6,326 nucleotides of DNA from Bacillota bacterium (lineage in GTDB: Bacteria; Bacillota; Clostridia; Lachnospirales; WQUN01): assembly GCA_009782085.1 (NCBI GenBank), contig WQUN01000064.1, positions 1 to 6,326 of the forward strand, given 5' to 3'. The position numbers and the translations under genes are program-made. Shown piece after piece: positions 1 through 6,002 of the stretch. The notes under the pieces are model-generated. The model did not search any database and was not told the DNA's origin. It saw only the letters and a list, made by a program, of their open reading frames with translations. The stretch's first letter is position 1. Each line of letters opens with the position of its first letter.

Positions 1-2
1 GC

Positions 3-74
3 TCGATGGTGTTCGACGAGGCGGAAAACAGGATGCATACGATCAAGGCCGTGCTTGTGGCTATGATGGGGTGA
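3..74 (+). CDS. C-terminal tail of an unidentified upstream gene (partial)
   Basis: An open frame enters from the left edge and stops at TGA (72-74). It gives 23 residues that include FDEAENR and HTIKAVLVAMM. The stop overlaps the possible polA GTG start at 71-73 in a GTGA arrangement and lies 5 bases before the preferred polA ATG. Such tight packing is typical of translationally coupled operon genes, so this is probably the end of the gene preceding polA in the same transcript. The fragment is too short to assign to a family. It could also be a chance open frame, but the stop/start overlap argues for a real gene end. Confidence 0.5.
   Translation, partial: SMVFDEAENRMHTIKAVLVAMMG
68..74 (+). 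promoter_or_regulatory. Ribosome binding site deciding the polA start
   Basis: GGGGTGA is a partial match to the Shine-Dalgarno consensus GGAGGTGA. It ends 5 bases before the ATG at 80. The alternative GTG at 71 lies inside this motif and has no comparable motif upstream, so ATG 80 is the better start. Confidence 0.5.
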
Positions 75-79
75 ACGAC

Positions 80-2749
80 ATGCGAAAAATCCTTCTGATC
101 GACGGTCACAGCATACTGAACCGCGCCTTTTACGCCGTTTCTCTGCTGACAAGCCCGGAGGGCGAGTACACGAACGCGGTCTTCGGCTTCCTGAACATCC
201 TGTTCAAGAATCTGGACGAGGAAAAGCCGGACTATCTGGCCGTGGCCTTCGACCTGCCCAGGCCGACTTTCCGGCATCTGGCCTATTCGGACTACAAAGG
301 CGGCAGGAAGGCCATGCCCGACGAGCTACGGCCTCAGGTGCCGCTGCTCAAAAACATGCTCGCCAAAATGGGTATAAAAATATGCGAGTCGGAGGGCTTC
401 GAGGCCGACGACGTCCTCGGCGCGCTCGCGGCCAAGGCTGAGGCCGCCGGCCTCGCCCCGGTTATCGTGACCGGCGACAGGGATCTTTTGCAGCTCGCCG
501 GCGGCGGTACGAAAATCAAGATCGCCAGGACAAAATCCGGCAGGGCCGAATCGGAGGACTATTTCGCCGCGGACATCAAGGCCCGGCTGGGCGTCACTCC
601 GGCGGAATACATCGACGTGAAGGCCCTGATGGGCGACGCGTCGGACAACATCCCCGGCGTGCCCGGGATCGGCGAAAAGACGGCCTACAAGATAATACAG
701 GAATATCACAGCGTGGAGAACGCCATAGCCCACGCGGACGAGATAAAACCCAAAAAGGCCGGCGAAAACCTGGCCGCCAACTCCGATCAGGCGCTTATGA
801 GCAAGATGCTGGCCACCATCAGGACGGACGCCCCGGTGGAACTGGATCTGGAAAGCTGCGGCCACACGGGGAGCTACGGCCCGGAGGCCAGGGAAGAAGC
901 CGTCAGGCTGAACTTCAGGAGCCTGCTCTCCCGCTTCAAAACATCCGCGGAGCCCGCGCGCAATGCCGGCGCTAAAATCATCCGTATGCCGGAGGACGCG
1001 GGGAAGCTCGCGCTTGAGCTATGCGGGGCGAAGCGTTGCGCCTTCGTGACGCTGACGGACGGAGGCAAAACCGGCGCGGAGCCGTTCGCGATAGGTTTCT
1101 GCTATTCCGTAAAAGACGCGGACGGCCCGCAAAACGCCGTCGTCATGCTGGAAAACGCGCTGACGGCGATGTATTTCGACGCGCTCAGGCCGTTTTTCGA
1201 CAGCAGCGCCGAAAAACTGACGCTGGACTCCAAGGCGGAGAGGACGATACTCTACGAATACGGGATCGAACCTAAAAACGTCGTGTTCGACGCGGCTCTG
1301 GCGGGCTACGTCCTGAACGCCCTGAAGCCTATAGACGACTACAGCGGCGTCGCCGGCGAATATCTGGGCGAGACCCGAGCGCCGGCGGAGGAATTCTGGG
1401 GCAAGGGCAAAAACAGGCGCGCCGCGTCGGATATCGCCGGCGAGGAACTGGAAGGATTCGCCTCCGCCCAGGCGGACGCGGTTTTCAGGGCGTATCCGGT
1501 CATGCTCGGAAAAATCAGGGAAAACGGCCAGGAGGAGCTGTACTTCGAAATAGAACTGCCGCTGGCGGAAGTCCTGTTCGACATGGAGGTATACGGCGTC
1601 AGAATCGACAGAAAGGCTTTGTCGGACTACGGCGCGAAGCTCGACGGCCGCTGCGCGGAGCTCACGAAAGAGATATACGGCCTCGCGGGGAAGGAGTTCA
1701 ACCTCAATTCGCCGTCCCAGCTCGGGGAGGTGCTGTTCGAGAGGCTCGGCCTAAAGGGCGGCAAGAAGAACAAGACAGGCTATTCCACCGCGGCGGACGT
1801 GCTGGATAAGCTCCGGGACGCGCACCCCGTCGTCCCCAGGGTCCTCGAATACCGAAACCTGGCCAAGCTCAAATCCACCTATGTGGACGGGTTTTTGGCC
1901 ATAATCGACCGGCGGGATTCCAAGGCCCACTCCACGTTCAATCAGACCGTCACGGCTACCGGCCGGATATCCAGCTCCGAGCCCAATCTGCAGAACATAC
2001 CGATAAAAACCGAGCTCGGCCGCGAGCTGCGCAGGGTCTTTGTCCCGTCGGACGGGTACGTCTTTATGGACGCAGACTACAGCCAGATCGAGCTGCGTAT
2101 CCTGGCGCACATGTCCGGGGACGAAAACCTGATCGGAGCTTTCAGGGAAAAGCAGGACATACACAGGCTGACCGCGTCCCAGGTGCTGAAAATCCCGATG
2201 GAAGAGGTCACGCCCTCCCAGCGGAGCGGCGCGAAGGCCGTAAATTTCGGGATCGTCTACGGCATAAGCGCGTACAGCCTAAGCGACGACCTCGGCGTCT
2301 CCGTGAAGGAGGCGGAAGCGTACATGAAGGGCTATTTCGACAGATATCCGGCCATAAAGGCTTACATGGAAAAATCCATAGCCGAGGCCAGGGAAAACGG
2401 CTACGCGAAGACGATATTCAACCGCCGGCGGAACATCCCGGAGCTTTTCTCGTCGAATTACAACCTGCGCTCCTTCGGCGAGCGGGTGGCCATGAACATG
2501 CCCATCCAGGGCAGCGCGGCGGACATCATCAAGATCGCGATGGTGCGCGTCCGCGAGCGGCTGAGGCGCGAGGGCCTGAAATCCAGGCTGATTTTGCAGG
2601 TGCACGACGAACTGCTCCTGGAGGTTTGGAAGGGGGAAAACGAGGCCGCGGCGCGCATCCTGAAGGAAGAGATGGAAGGCGCGGCGGAGCTTCGCGTGCC
2701 GATGGAGGCGGACGTGCACGAGGGGAAGACGTGGGTTGAGGCAAAATAA
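80..2749 (+). CDS. polA: DNA polymerase I (5' nuclease + degenerate exonuclease + polymerase)
   Basis: Cytoplasmic repair polymerase that removes RNA primers and fills gaps. From ATG 80 it has 889 residues, normal for Firmicutes (E. coli: 928). The 5' nuclease domain (about 1-290) keeps its metal ligands: D8 in LLIDGHS, D110/D111 in EADDVLG, D133/D135 in GDRDLL, D186/D189 in GDASDNIPG. The middle domain (about 300-500) has the 3'-5' exonuclease fold but not its active site. The DTE motif reads VTL (323-325), the next catalytic Asp is E387, and the last is Q464, so proofreading is probably absent, as in Bacillus and Thermus enzymes. The polymerase domain is intact: motif A DYSQIELR with catalytic D666, motif B/O-helix with KAVNFGIVYG (F723), motif C QVHDELLLEV with D843. 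GTG 71 is an alternative start adding 3 residues. The TAA stop is 4 bases before the coaE ATG. Identification is secure. Confidence 0.98.
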   Translation: MRKILLIDGHSILNRAFYAVSLLTSPEGEYTNAVFGFLNILFKNLDEEKPDYLAVAFDLPRPTFRHLAYSDYKGGRKAMPDELRPQVPLLKNMLAKMGIKICESEGFEADDVLGALAAKAEAAGLAPVIVTGDRDLLQLAGGGTKIKIARTKSGRAESEDYFAADIKARLGVTPAEYIDVKALMGDASDNIPGVPGIGEKTAYKIIQEYHSVENAIAHADEIKPKKAGENLAANSDQALMSKMLATIRTDAPVELDLESCGHTGSYGPEAREEAVRLNFRSLLSRFKTSAEPARNAGAKIIRMPEDAGKLALELCGAKRCAFVTLTDGGKTGAEPFAIGFCYSVKDADGPQNAVVMLENALTAMYFDALRPFFDSSAEKLTLDSKAERTILYEYGIEPKNVVFDAALAGYVLNALKPIDDYSGVAGEYLGETRAPAEEFWGKGKNRRAASDIAGEELEGFASAQADAVFRAYPVMLGKIRENGQEELYFEIELPLAEVLFDMEVYGVRIDRKALSDYGAKLDGRCAELTKEIYGLAGKEFNLNSPSQLGEVLFERLGLKGGKKNKTGYSTAADVLDKLRDAHPVVPRVLEYRNLAKLKSTYVDGFLAIIDRRDSKAHSTFNQTVTATGRISSSEPNLQNIPIKTELGRELRRVFVPSDGYVFMDADYSQIELRILAHMSGDENLIGAFREKQDIHRLTASQVLKIPMEEVTPSQRSGAKAVNFGIVYGISAYSLSDDLGVSVKEAEAYMKGYFDRYPAIKAYMEKSIAEARENGYAKTIFNRRRNIPELFSSNYNLRSFGERVAMNMPIQGSAADIIKIAMVRVRERLRREGLKSRLILQVHDELLLEVWKGENEAAARILKEEMEGAAELRVPMEADVHEGKTWVEAK

Positions 2750-2753
2750 ACTT

Positions 2754-3614
2754 ATGATCATCGGCCTGACCGGCCCCTCCGGCGGCGGCAAGGGCGAAGT
2801 CTCCCGCCTCCTCGCCGCGAAAGGCGGCGCGGTCCTGGACGCCGACGCCGCGAGCCGGGAGGTCATGCTGCCCGGCGGGGCGGCTTACGCCGAGGCGATC
2901 GCCGTATTCGGCCGGGGAATCGTCCAAGGCGGAACCGGCGGCTGCGAAGGCGGAGGGAAGGTTGGCGGCGGTCCCGTCGGCGGCTGCGAAGGCGGAGGAA
3001 AAGTTGTCGGCCCCGGCGGCGTAAAATCCGGCGGCTATGACGGCGGCGGGAAAGCTGGCGGCTGCGACGGCGGCGGGAAAGCTGGCGGCTGCGACGGCGG
3101 CGGGAAAGCTGGCGGGCGCGAGAAGGTTGGCGGCGGGAAGTTTGGCGGCTGCGACGGCGACGGCGGAATAACCTGCGGCGGGCTGATCGACCGCGCGGCC
3201 CTGGGCGAGATAGTGTTCGCCGACGCCGGTAAAAGGCGGCTTCTGGAACAAATCGTGCACAAATACGTGATCGAAATGACCGAAAACGAAACAGCCGCGC
3301 TGGCGGAGCGCGACCCGCCGCCGCGCTTTGTCGTCTGGGACGCGCCGCTCCTCATCGAGGCCAAAATGGACGGGCGATGCGACCGCGTCTGGGTCGTGAC
3401 AGCCCCCTATGAGCTCCGGCTGGCGCGGATAATGGCGCGCGACGGGCTCGACGAGCGCCGCGCCAGGCTCCGGCTGGACAGCCAGACGCCGGAGCGCGAG
3501 CTTATCGCGAGAGCCGACGCGGTAATCGTGAACGACGGGGATTTGCAGCGGTTGGAGGAGCGGGTCGGGGAATTGCTGCGAAGTGTTTTCAGGAATATGG
3601 CGCCGCGACAATAG
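2754..3614 (+). CDS. coaE: Dephospho-CoA kinase with a large Gly/Lys/Cys repeat insertion
   Basis: Phosphorylates the ribose 3'-hydroxyl of dephospho-CoA with ATP, the last step of coenzyme A synthesis in the cytoplasm. ATG 2754 gives 286 residues starting MIIGLTG, where the family normally begins. TTG 2736 would overlap polA and add six residues. Visible motifs are the P-loop GPSGGGKG (7-14, lysine K13), LDADAASREV (D29, D31), the FGRGIV helix end (about 52-57), LIDRAALGEIVF (from about 144), WDAPLLIEA (195-203), RIMARDG (D230), the DSQ with Q244, and a C-terminal VIVNDG. Family members are about 200 residues; the excess is a low-complexity block at residues 58-143, replacing the usual short linker between FG..I and IDR..L. 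Two oddities: the P-loop has Gly where Ser/Thr normally follows the lysine, and the repeat block contains six cysteines. Both flanks are intact and in frame, so the gene is probably functional. It follows polA by 4 bases, a pairing common in Firmicutes. Confidence 0.93.
   Translation: MIIGLTGPSGGGKGEVSRLLAAKGGAVLDADAASREVMLPGGAAYAEAIAVFGRGIVQGGTGGCEGGGKVGGGPVGGCEGGGKVVGPGGVKSGGYDGGGKAGGCDGGGKAGGCDGGGKAGGREKVGGGKFGGCDGDGGITCGGLIDRAALGEIVFADAGKRRLLEQIVHKYVIEMTENETAALAERDPPPRFVVWDAPLLIEAKMDGRCDRVWVVTAPYELRLARIMARDGLDERRARLRLDSQTPERELIARADAVIVNDGDLQRLEERVGELLRSVFRNMAPRQ
2928..3167 (+). repeat. In-frame tandem 27-bp minisatellite inside coaE
   Basis: The unit encodes a nonapeptide of consensus GGC[D/E]GGGK[A/V]. 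Full 27-bp copies start at 2937, 2979, 3030, 3057 and 3084. The copies at 3057-3083 and 3084-3110 are identical, the one at 3030 differs at two bases (Tyr for Cys), and the 2937 and 2979 copies differ from each other at two bases. Shorter 15- to 24-base variants, such as GGGPV and GGGKF blocks, lie between and after them. All spacings are multiples of three, so copy-number change preserves the frame. The wider block (2925-3182) has 45 glycines, 8 lysines and 6 cysteines in 86 residues. Near-identical neighbouring copies suggest recent expansion by slippage or unequal recombination. Confidence 0.92.
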
Positions 3615-3618
3615 GGGA

Positions 3619-3645
3619 AAGATTCTTCGCTTGCGCTCAGAATGA
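3619..3645 (+). repeat. Interspersed repeat fragment of the 'SERSEES' type
   Basis: The stretch from AAGATTCTTCGCTT to CTCAGAATGAC resembles a short imperfect palindrome scattered between genes in many bacterial genomes. Read on the minus strand it gives a VILSASEES-like peptide, often misannotated as part of small proteins. The outer arms ATTCT (3622-3626) and AGAAT (3638-3642) are complementary, and an inner CGC/GCG pair can also form. It begins 5 bases after the coaE stop. Recognition rests on memory of this repeat type; only one copy is visible here. Confidence 0.6.
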
Positions 3646-3658
3646 CAGCTTTTATGCG

Positions 3659-3680
3659 GTTTCCGACTTTCCGAGGAAAC
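3659..3680 (+). other. Small intergenic hairpin
   Basis: GTTTCC (3659-3664) and GGAAAC (3675-3680) are perfect complements around a 10-base loop, followed by an A/T-rich run without a clean T tract. It could be a weak terminator for polA-coaE or part of the adjacent interspersed repeat. TAAAAT directly after it (3681-3686) resembles a -10 box, but no convincing -35 lies at the right distance. Confidence 0.3.
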
Positions 3681-3707
3681 TAAAATCTATTTCAGGGGGA
3701 AAGCTTC

Positions 3708-3866
3708 GTGAATGACGAAAAAATCCTGCATGGAGTGCAAAAAGCGTATTACGGCGCCTATGGCGGAATAACGCCGTTTCCGATATGCCTGAAATCGGTG
3801 TCGGACTACCTGGGCGATGAACTGGAATATACATTCGTGATGGAAGAGCTAATTGCCGTAATGTAA
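3708..3866 (+). pseudogene. 52-residue reading frame, probable N-terminal stub of a larger protein
   Basis: A GTG start at 3708 has a good ribosome binding site (AGGGGGA, 3694-3700, 7-base spacing). The frame runs 52 codons to TAA at 3864-3866. The product contains ILHGVQKAYYGAYGG, TPFPICLKSVSDYLGD and EYTFVM. This resembles the beginning of a family of clostridial proteins of about 300 residues related to the BtrH N-terminal / C39-like fold, in which a PFP.C..S...YLG segment is followed by Y.Y.MG.SG..F. The resemblance ends after FVM, where the frame reads EELIAVM and stops, and no continuation is visible downstream. The best reading is a remnant left by a deletion; the alternative is a genuine small protein. 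The family link is from memory and moderate at best. It lies 20 bases before the next gene and could share its transcript. Confidence 0.5.
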
Positions 3867-3886
3867 ACCGGATAAGGAGTGATAAG

Positions 3887-4915
3887 ATGACCGCCAGAGA
3901 AATAGTCAAAAAGAGGCTGGACCACGAGGGAACGGACGTCACCCCGTTCACGATAGCCTTCGAGGGGGGCCTGTACCAACGGCTGACCGAGTATTACAAA
4001 GACGGGGACTGGCAGGCGAAAAAGCTCAGGCAGTTCATGTGCGGCTATCTGAACGCGGACACCATGATGTGGAGGCCCATAGACGACGTGTACTCGACCG
4101 ACGGGCTGGGCTCGCTGTGGCGGATGGACAAGAAGCCCTGGCACCTGCAAAAGCCGGTGTTGCCGGAGCCGACGATGAAAGGTTACGATTTCCCGGGGCC
4201 GGAGAAATTCGTGGAAAACACCCTCGCCCATAAAAAGGAAGCCGTCGCGCGCTACGAGGCCGACGGCGAGCATTACAGGTGCATCAACATGGGATGGGGC
4301 ATATTCGAGCACTCCTGGATCGCCCGGGGCTTCGAAAACGCGCTGACGGACATGGCGCTGGAGGGGGATTTTTACGCCGAGCTCACGTCCAGGCTGACGG
4401 ACATTTATATCGAGATGCTGAAAGCCTGCGCGGACGTGCCCGCCGACGCCTACCTCTTCGGGGACGACTGGGGCGACCAGCGCGGGGTCATCATGGGCGC
4501 GGAGACCTGGCGCAAGTTCATAAAGCCGTGCCAGGCCAGGATTTACGCCGAGGTGCACAGGCAGGGCAAGAAGGCGCTCCAGCACTCCTGCGGCAGCATA
4601 TCCGAGATATACGACGATCTCATCGAGATAGGCATGGACTGCCACGAGAGCGTCCAGCCCGAGGCGCACAACATGGCCCCCGAATATATCAAGCCCAGGT
4701 GGGGCAAAAAGCTGTCCTTCTGGGGTTGCCTCGGCAGCCAGAGCGTACTGACCCACGGAAGCTGCGCCGAGATCAGGGCCGAGATCCTCCGCCTCGCGGA
4801 GCTGTTCAGGGAGGACGGCGGGTACATCCTGGCCCCCGCCAAGGAGCTGTTCGACGAAATGCCGACGGAAAAGGCCGTGACCGTGGTGGAGACGCTCGCG
4901 GAGCTGAATGGGTGA
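3887..4915 (+). CDS. Uroporphyrinogen decarboxylase superfamily protein (methyltransferase-like, not HemE)
   Basis: 342 residues with a TIM-barrel URO-D/MtaA-type sequence. ATG 3887 is preceded by AAGGAG (3874-3879) with 7-base spacing. Family landmarks are FGDDWGDQRG (191-200), the helix ETWRKFIKPCQARIYAEVHRQGK in outline, HSCGSI with H233 and C235, the VQPEAHNM segment, WGCLGSQ (279-285) and YILAPAKEL (313-321) near the end. Corrinoid:CoM methyltransferases (MtaA, MtbA) bind zinc with an HxC pair and a later Cys in a SPGC-like motif. Here the HxC pair is present, but the later position reads A318-K319, so the canonical zinc site is incomplete. The N-terminal arginine-rich motif of true HemE is absent, so a role in heme synthesis is unlikely. 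Substrate unknown; no corrinoid protein is visible nearby. It is followed after 28 bases by an aldo/keto reductase, which suggests a joint catabolic step. Superfamily assignment is firm, function open. Confidence 0.9.
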   Translation: MTAREIVKKRLDHEGTDVTPFTIAFEGGLYQRLTEYYKDGDWQAKKLRQFMCGYLNADTMMWRPIDDVYSTDGLGSLWRMDKKPWHLQKPVLPEPTMKGYDFPGPEKFVENTLAHKKEAVARYEADGEHYRCINMGWGIFEHSWIARGFENALTDMALEGDFYAELTSRLTDIYIEMLKACADVPADAYLFGDDWGDQRGVIMGAETWRKFIKPCQARIYAEVHRQGKKALQHSCGSISEIYDDLIEIGMDCHESVQPEAHNMAPEYIKPRWGKKLSFWGCLGSQSVLTHGSCAEIRAEILRLAELFREDGGYILAPAKELFDEMPTEKAVTVVETLAELNG

Positions 4916-4930
4916 TATAAATTCCACCGT

Positions 4931-4937
4931 AGGAGGG
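4931..4937 (+). promoter_or_regulatory. Ribosome binding site deciding the aldo/keto reductase start
   Basis: AGGAGGG is nearly a perfect Shine-Dalgarno sequence, 6 bases before ATG 4944. An in-frame ATG at 4908 would overlap the preceding gene, lacks such a site and adds 12 residues with no counterpart in the family. ATG 4944 is therefore chosen. Confidence 0.85.
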
Positions 4938-4943
4938 ATTTCA

Positions 4944-5861
4944 ATGAAGTACATTCCGATCGCCGGCGGCGCGCTCAACGCCTCCGCCGTCGCGCTGGGC
5001 TGCATGAGGATAGCGGAGCTGTCCGAGGCCGCGGTCGCCGCGCTTATCGACTCGGCATTGGAAGCCGGCGTCAACTTTTTCGACCACGCGGACATCTACG
5101 CCGGCGGCCGTTCGGAGGAGATATTCGCGGCGGCCTACGGCATGACGCCGGCCAAAAGGGAGAAAATTTACATTCAGTCCAAGTGCGGCATCGGCCAGCG
5201 CTGCTACGACTTCTCCAAGCGGCACATCCTGGAGGCCGCGGAGGGCAGCCTTAAGCGCCTGAAAACCGATTATCTGGACGTTTTGCTTCTGCATCGCCCG
5301 GACGCCCTCGCCGAGCCGGAGGAAGTCGCCGAGGCCTTCGACGTCCTTCTGGAAAAAGGGCAGGCGCGCCATTTCGGCGTGAGCAACCACAACCCGGGGC
5401 AGATAGAACTGCTGAGTAAATACGTCAGGGCGCCGCTGGTCATCAATCAGCTCCAATTCAGCGTCAAGCACACGGGCATGGTCGACGCCGGCGTCAACGT
5501 GAACACCGGGTTCGACGGGGCGCTGGACAGGGACGGGGGCGTGCTGGACTACTGCCGCCTCAAGGGGATCACGATCCAGCCGTGGTCGCCGTTCCAGTAC
5601 GGCTTTTTCGAGGGGGCGTTCCTGGGCAGCGGGAAATTCCCGGAGCTGAACGGGACGATCAGCCGAATCGCCGCCGAAAAGGGCGTGAGCGACATAGCCG
5701 TGGCCGTCGCGTGGATACTGCGGCACCCGGCGAAAATGCAGCCGATAATCGGCACCACAAAGCCCGAGCGCGTGAGGCTCGCGGCCGGGGCCGCCGATGT
5801 CGAACTCAGCAGGCGGGACTGGTACGACATATATCTAGCGGCGGGGAATACGCTGCCGTAA
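4944..5861 (+). CDS. Aldo/keto reductase, YdhF-like
   Basis: NAD(P)H-dependent carbonyl oxidoreductase of the aldo/keto reductase superfamily, cytoplasmic, 305 residues, the usual length. The (beta/alpha)8 barrel carries the full catalytic tetrad: D47 and Y52 in FFDHADIY, K80 in QSKCG, H117 in LLLHRPD. Downstream are the strand GVSNHN, then VINQLQFS, DGGVLDYC, IQPWSPFQYG and the cofactor-phosphate region AWILRHPAKMQPIIGTT. The ending WYDIYLAAGNTLP is characteristic of the YdhF-like group common in Clostridia and lactic acid bacteria. The natural substrate is unknown, as for most of this group. It is co-directional with the preceding URO-D-family gene, 28 bases apart, and followed by a strong terminator, so the two probably form one transcript. 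Nothing is missing or truncated. Confidence 0.95.
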   Translation: MKYIPIAGGALNASAVALGCMRIAELSEAAVAALIDSALEAGVNFFDHADIYAGGRSEEIFAAAYGMTPAKREKIYIQSKCGIGQRCYDFSKRHILEAAEGSLKRLKTDYLDVLLLHRPDALAEPEEVAEAFDVLLEKGQARHFGVSNHNPGQIELLSKYVRAPLVINQLQFSVKHTGMVDAGVNVNTGFDGALDRDGGVLDYCRLKGITIQPWSPFQYGFFEGAFLGSGKFPELNGTISRIAAEKGVSDIAVAVAWILRHPAKMQPIIGTTKPERVRLAAGAADVELSRRDWYDIYLAAGNTLP

Positions 5862-5891
5862 GGATGCAAGTTGTCTGCATCATTTATAATT

Positions 5892-5922
5892 GGCCGGGCC
5901 GGCTTGCCCGGCCTGTTTTATT
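5892..5922 (+). terminator. Rho-independent terminator after the aldo/keto reductase
   Basis: GGCCGGGC (5892-5899) pairs perfectly with GCCCGGCC (5906-5913) around a 6-base loop. The T-rich tail TGTTTTATT follows at 5914-5922. It lies 30 bases after the aldo/keto reductase stop and is the natural end of the two-gene unit. Confidence 0.9.
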
Positions 5923-6002
5923 ACACTTCGTTGGCAATTTTTCCATCTGGCTGTCATAGAATAAACTGTTAAAACAATTCGCCCATTTCCGGGAGGTCTG
6001 GC

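Noticed and set aside
3030..3110. The regularly repeated 27-bp units as a possible CRISPR array.
   Set aside because: The units are directly contiguous without unique spacers, lie within an essential gene and keep its reading frame.
2529..3611. A 360-codon open frame on the minus strand across the polA end and coaE, rich in Pro/Ala repeats.
   Set aside because: It is the antisense of two well-identified genes. The Ala/Pro repeats are the complement of the Gly repeat in coaE, and high GC with a third-position bias keeps antisense frames open. No family motif was seen.
3887..4915. Annotation as HemE, the heme-pathway uroporphyrinogen decarboxylase.
   Set aside because: The N-terminal arginine-rich HemE motif is missing, and the HSCG and DDWG segments match the methyltransferase-like branch instead.
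4279..4920. A 213-codon plus-strand frame in a second reading frame of the URO-D gene.
   Set aside because: Arg/Gly/Ala-rich translation typical of an out-of-frame reading of GC-rich coding DNA, with no motifs.
3806..5095. A 429-codon open frame on the minus strand.
   Set aside because: It is fully antisense to the URO-D-family gene and the start of the aldo/keto reductase, both of which show conserved motifs and ribosome binding sites.
5582..5959. A 125-codon plus-strand frame running through the terminator.
   Set aside because: It is an out-of-frame shadow of the aldo/keto reductase that continues through the terminator hairpin; it has no ribosome binding site and no motifs.
5931..5962. 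A sigma-70-like promoter (TTGGCA ... TAGAAT) before the small gene.
   Set aside because: The spacing is 20 bases and the boxes are imperfect, so it is not supported strongly enough to list.
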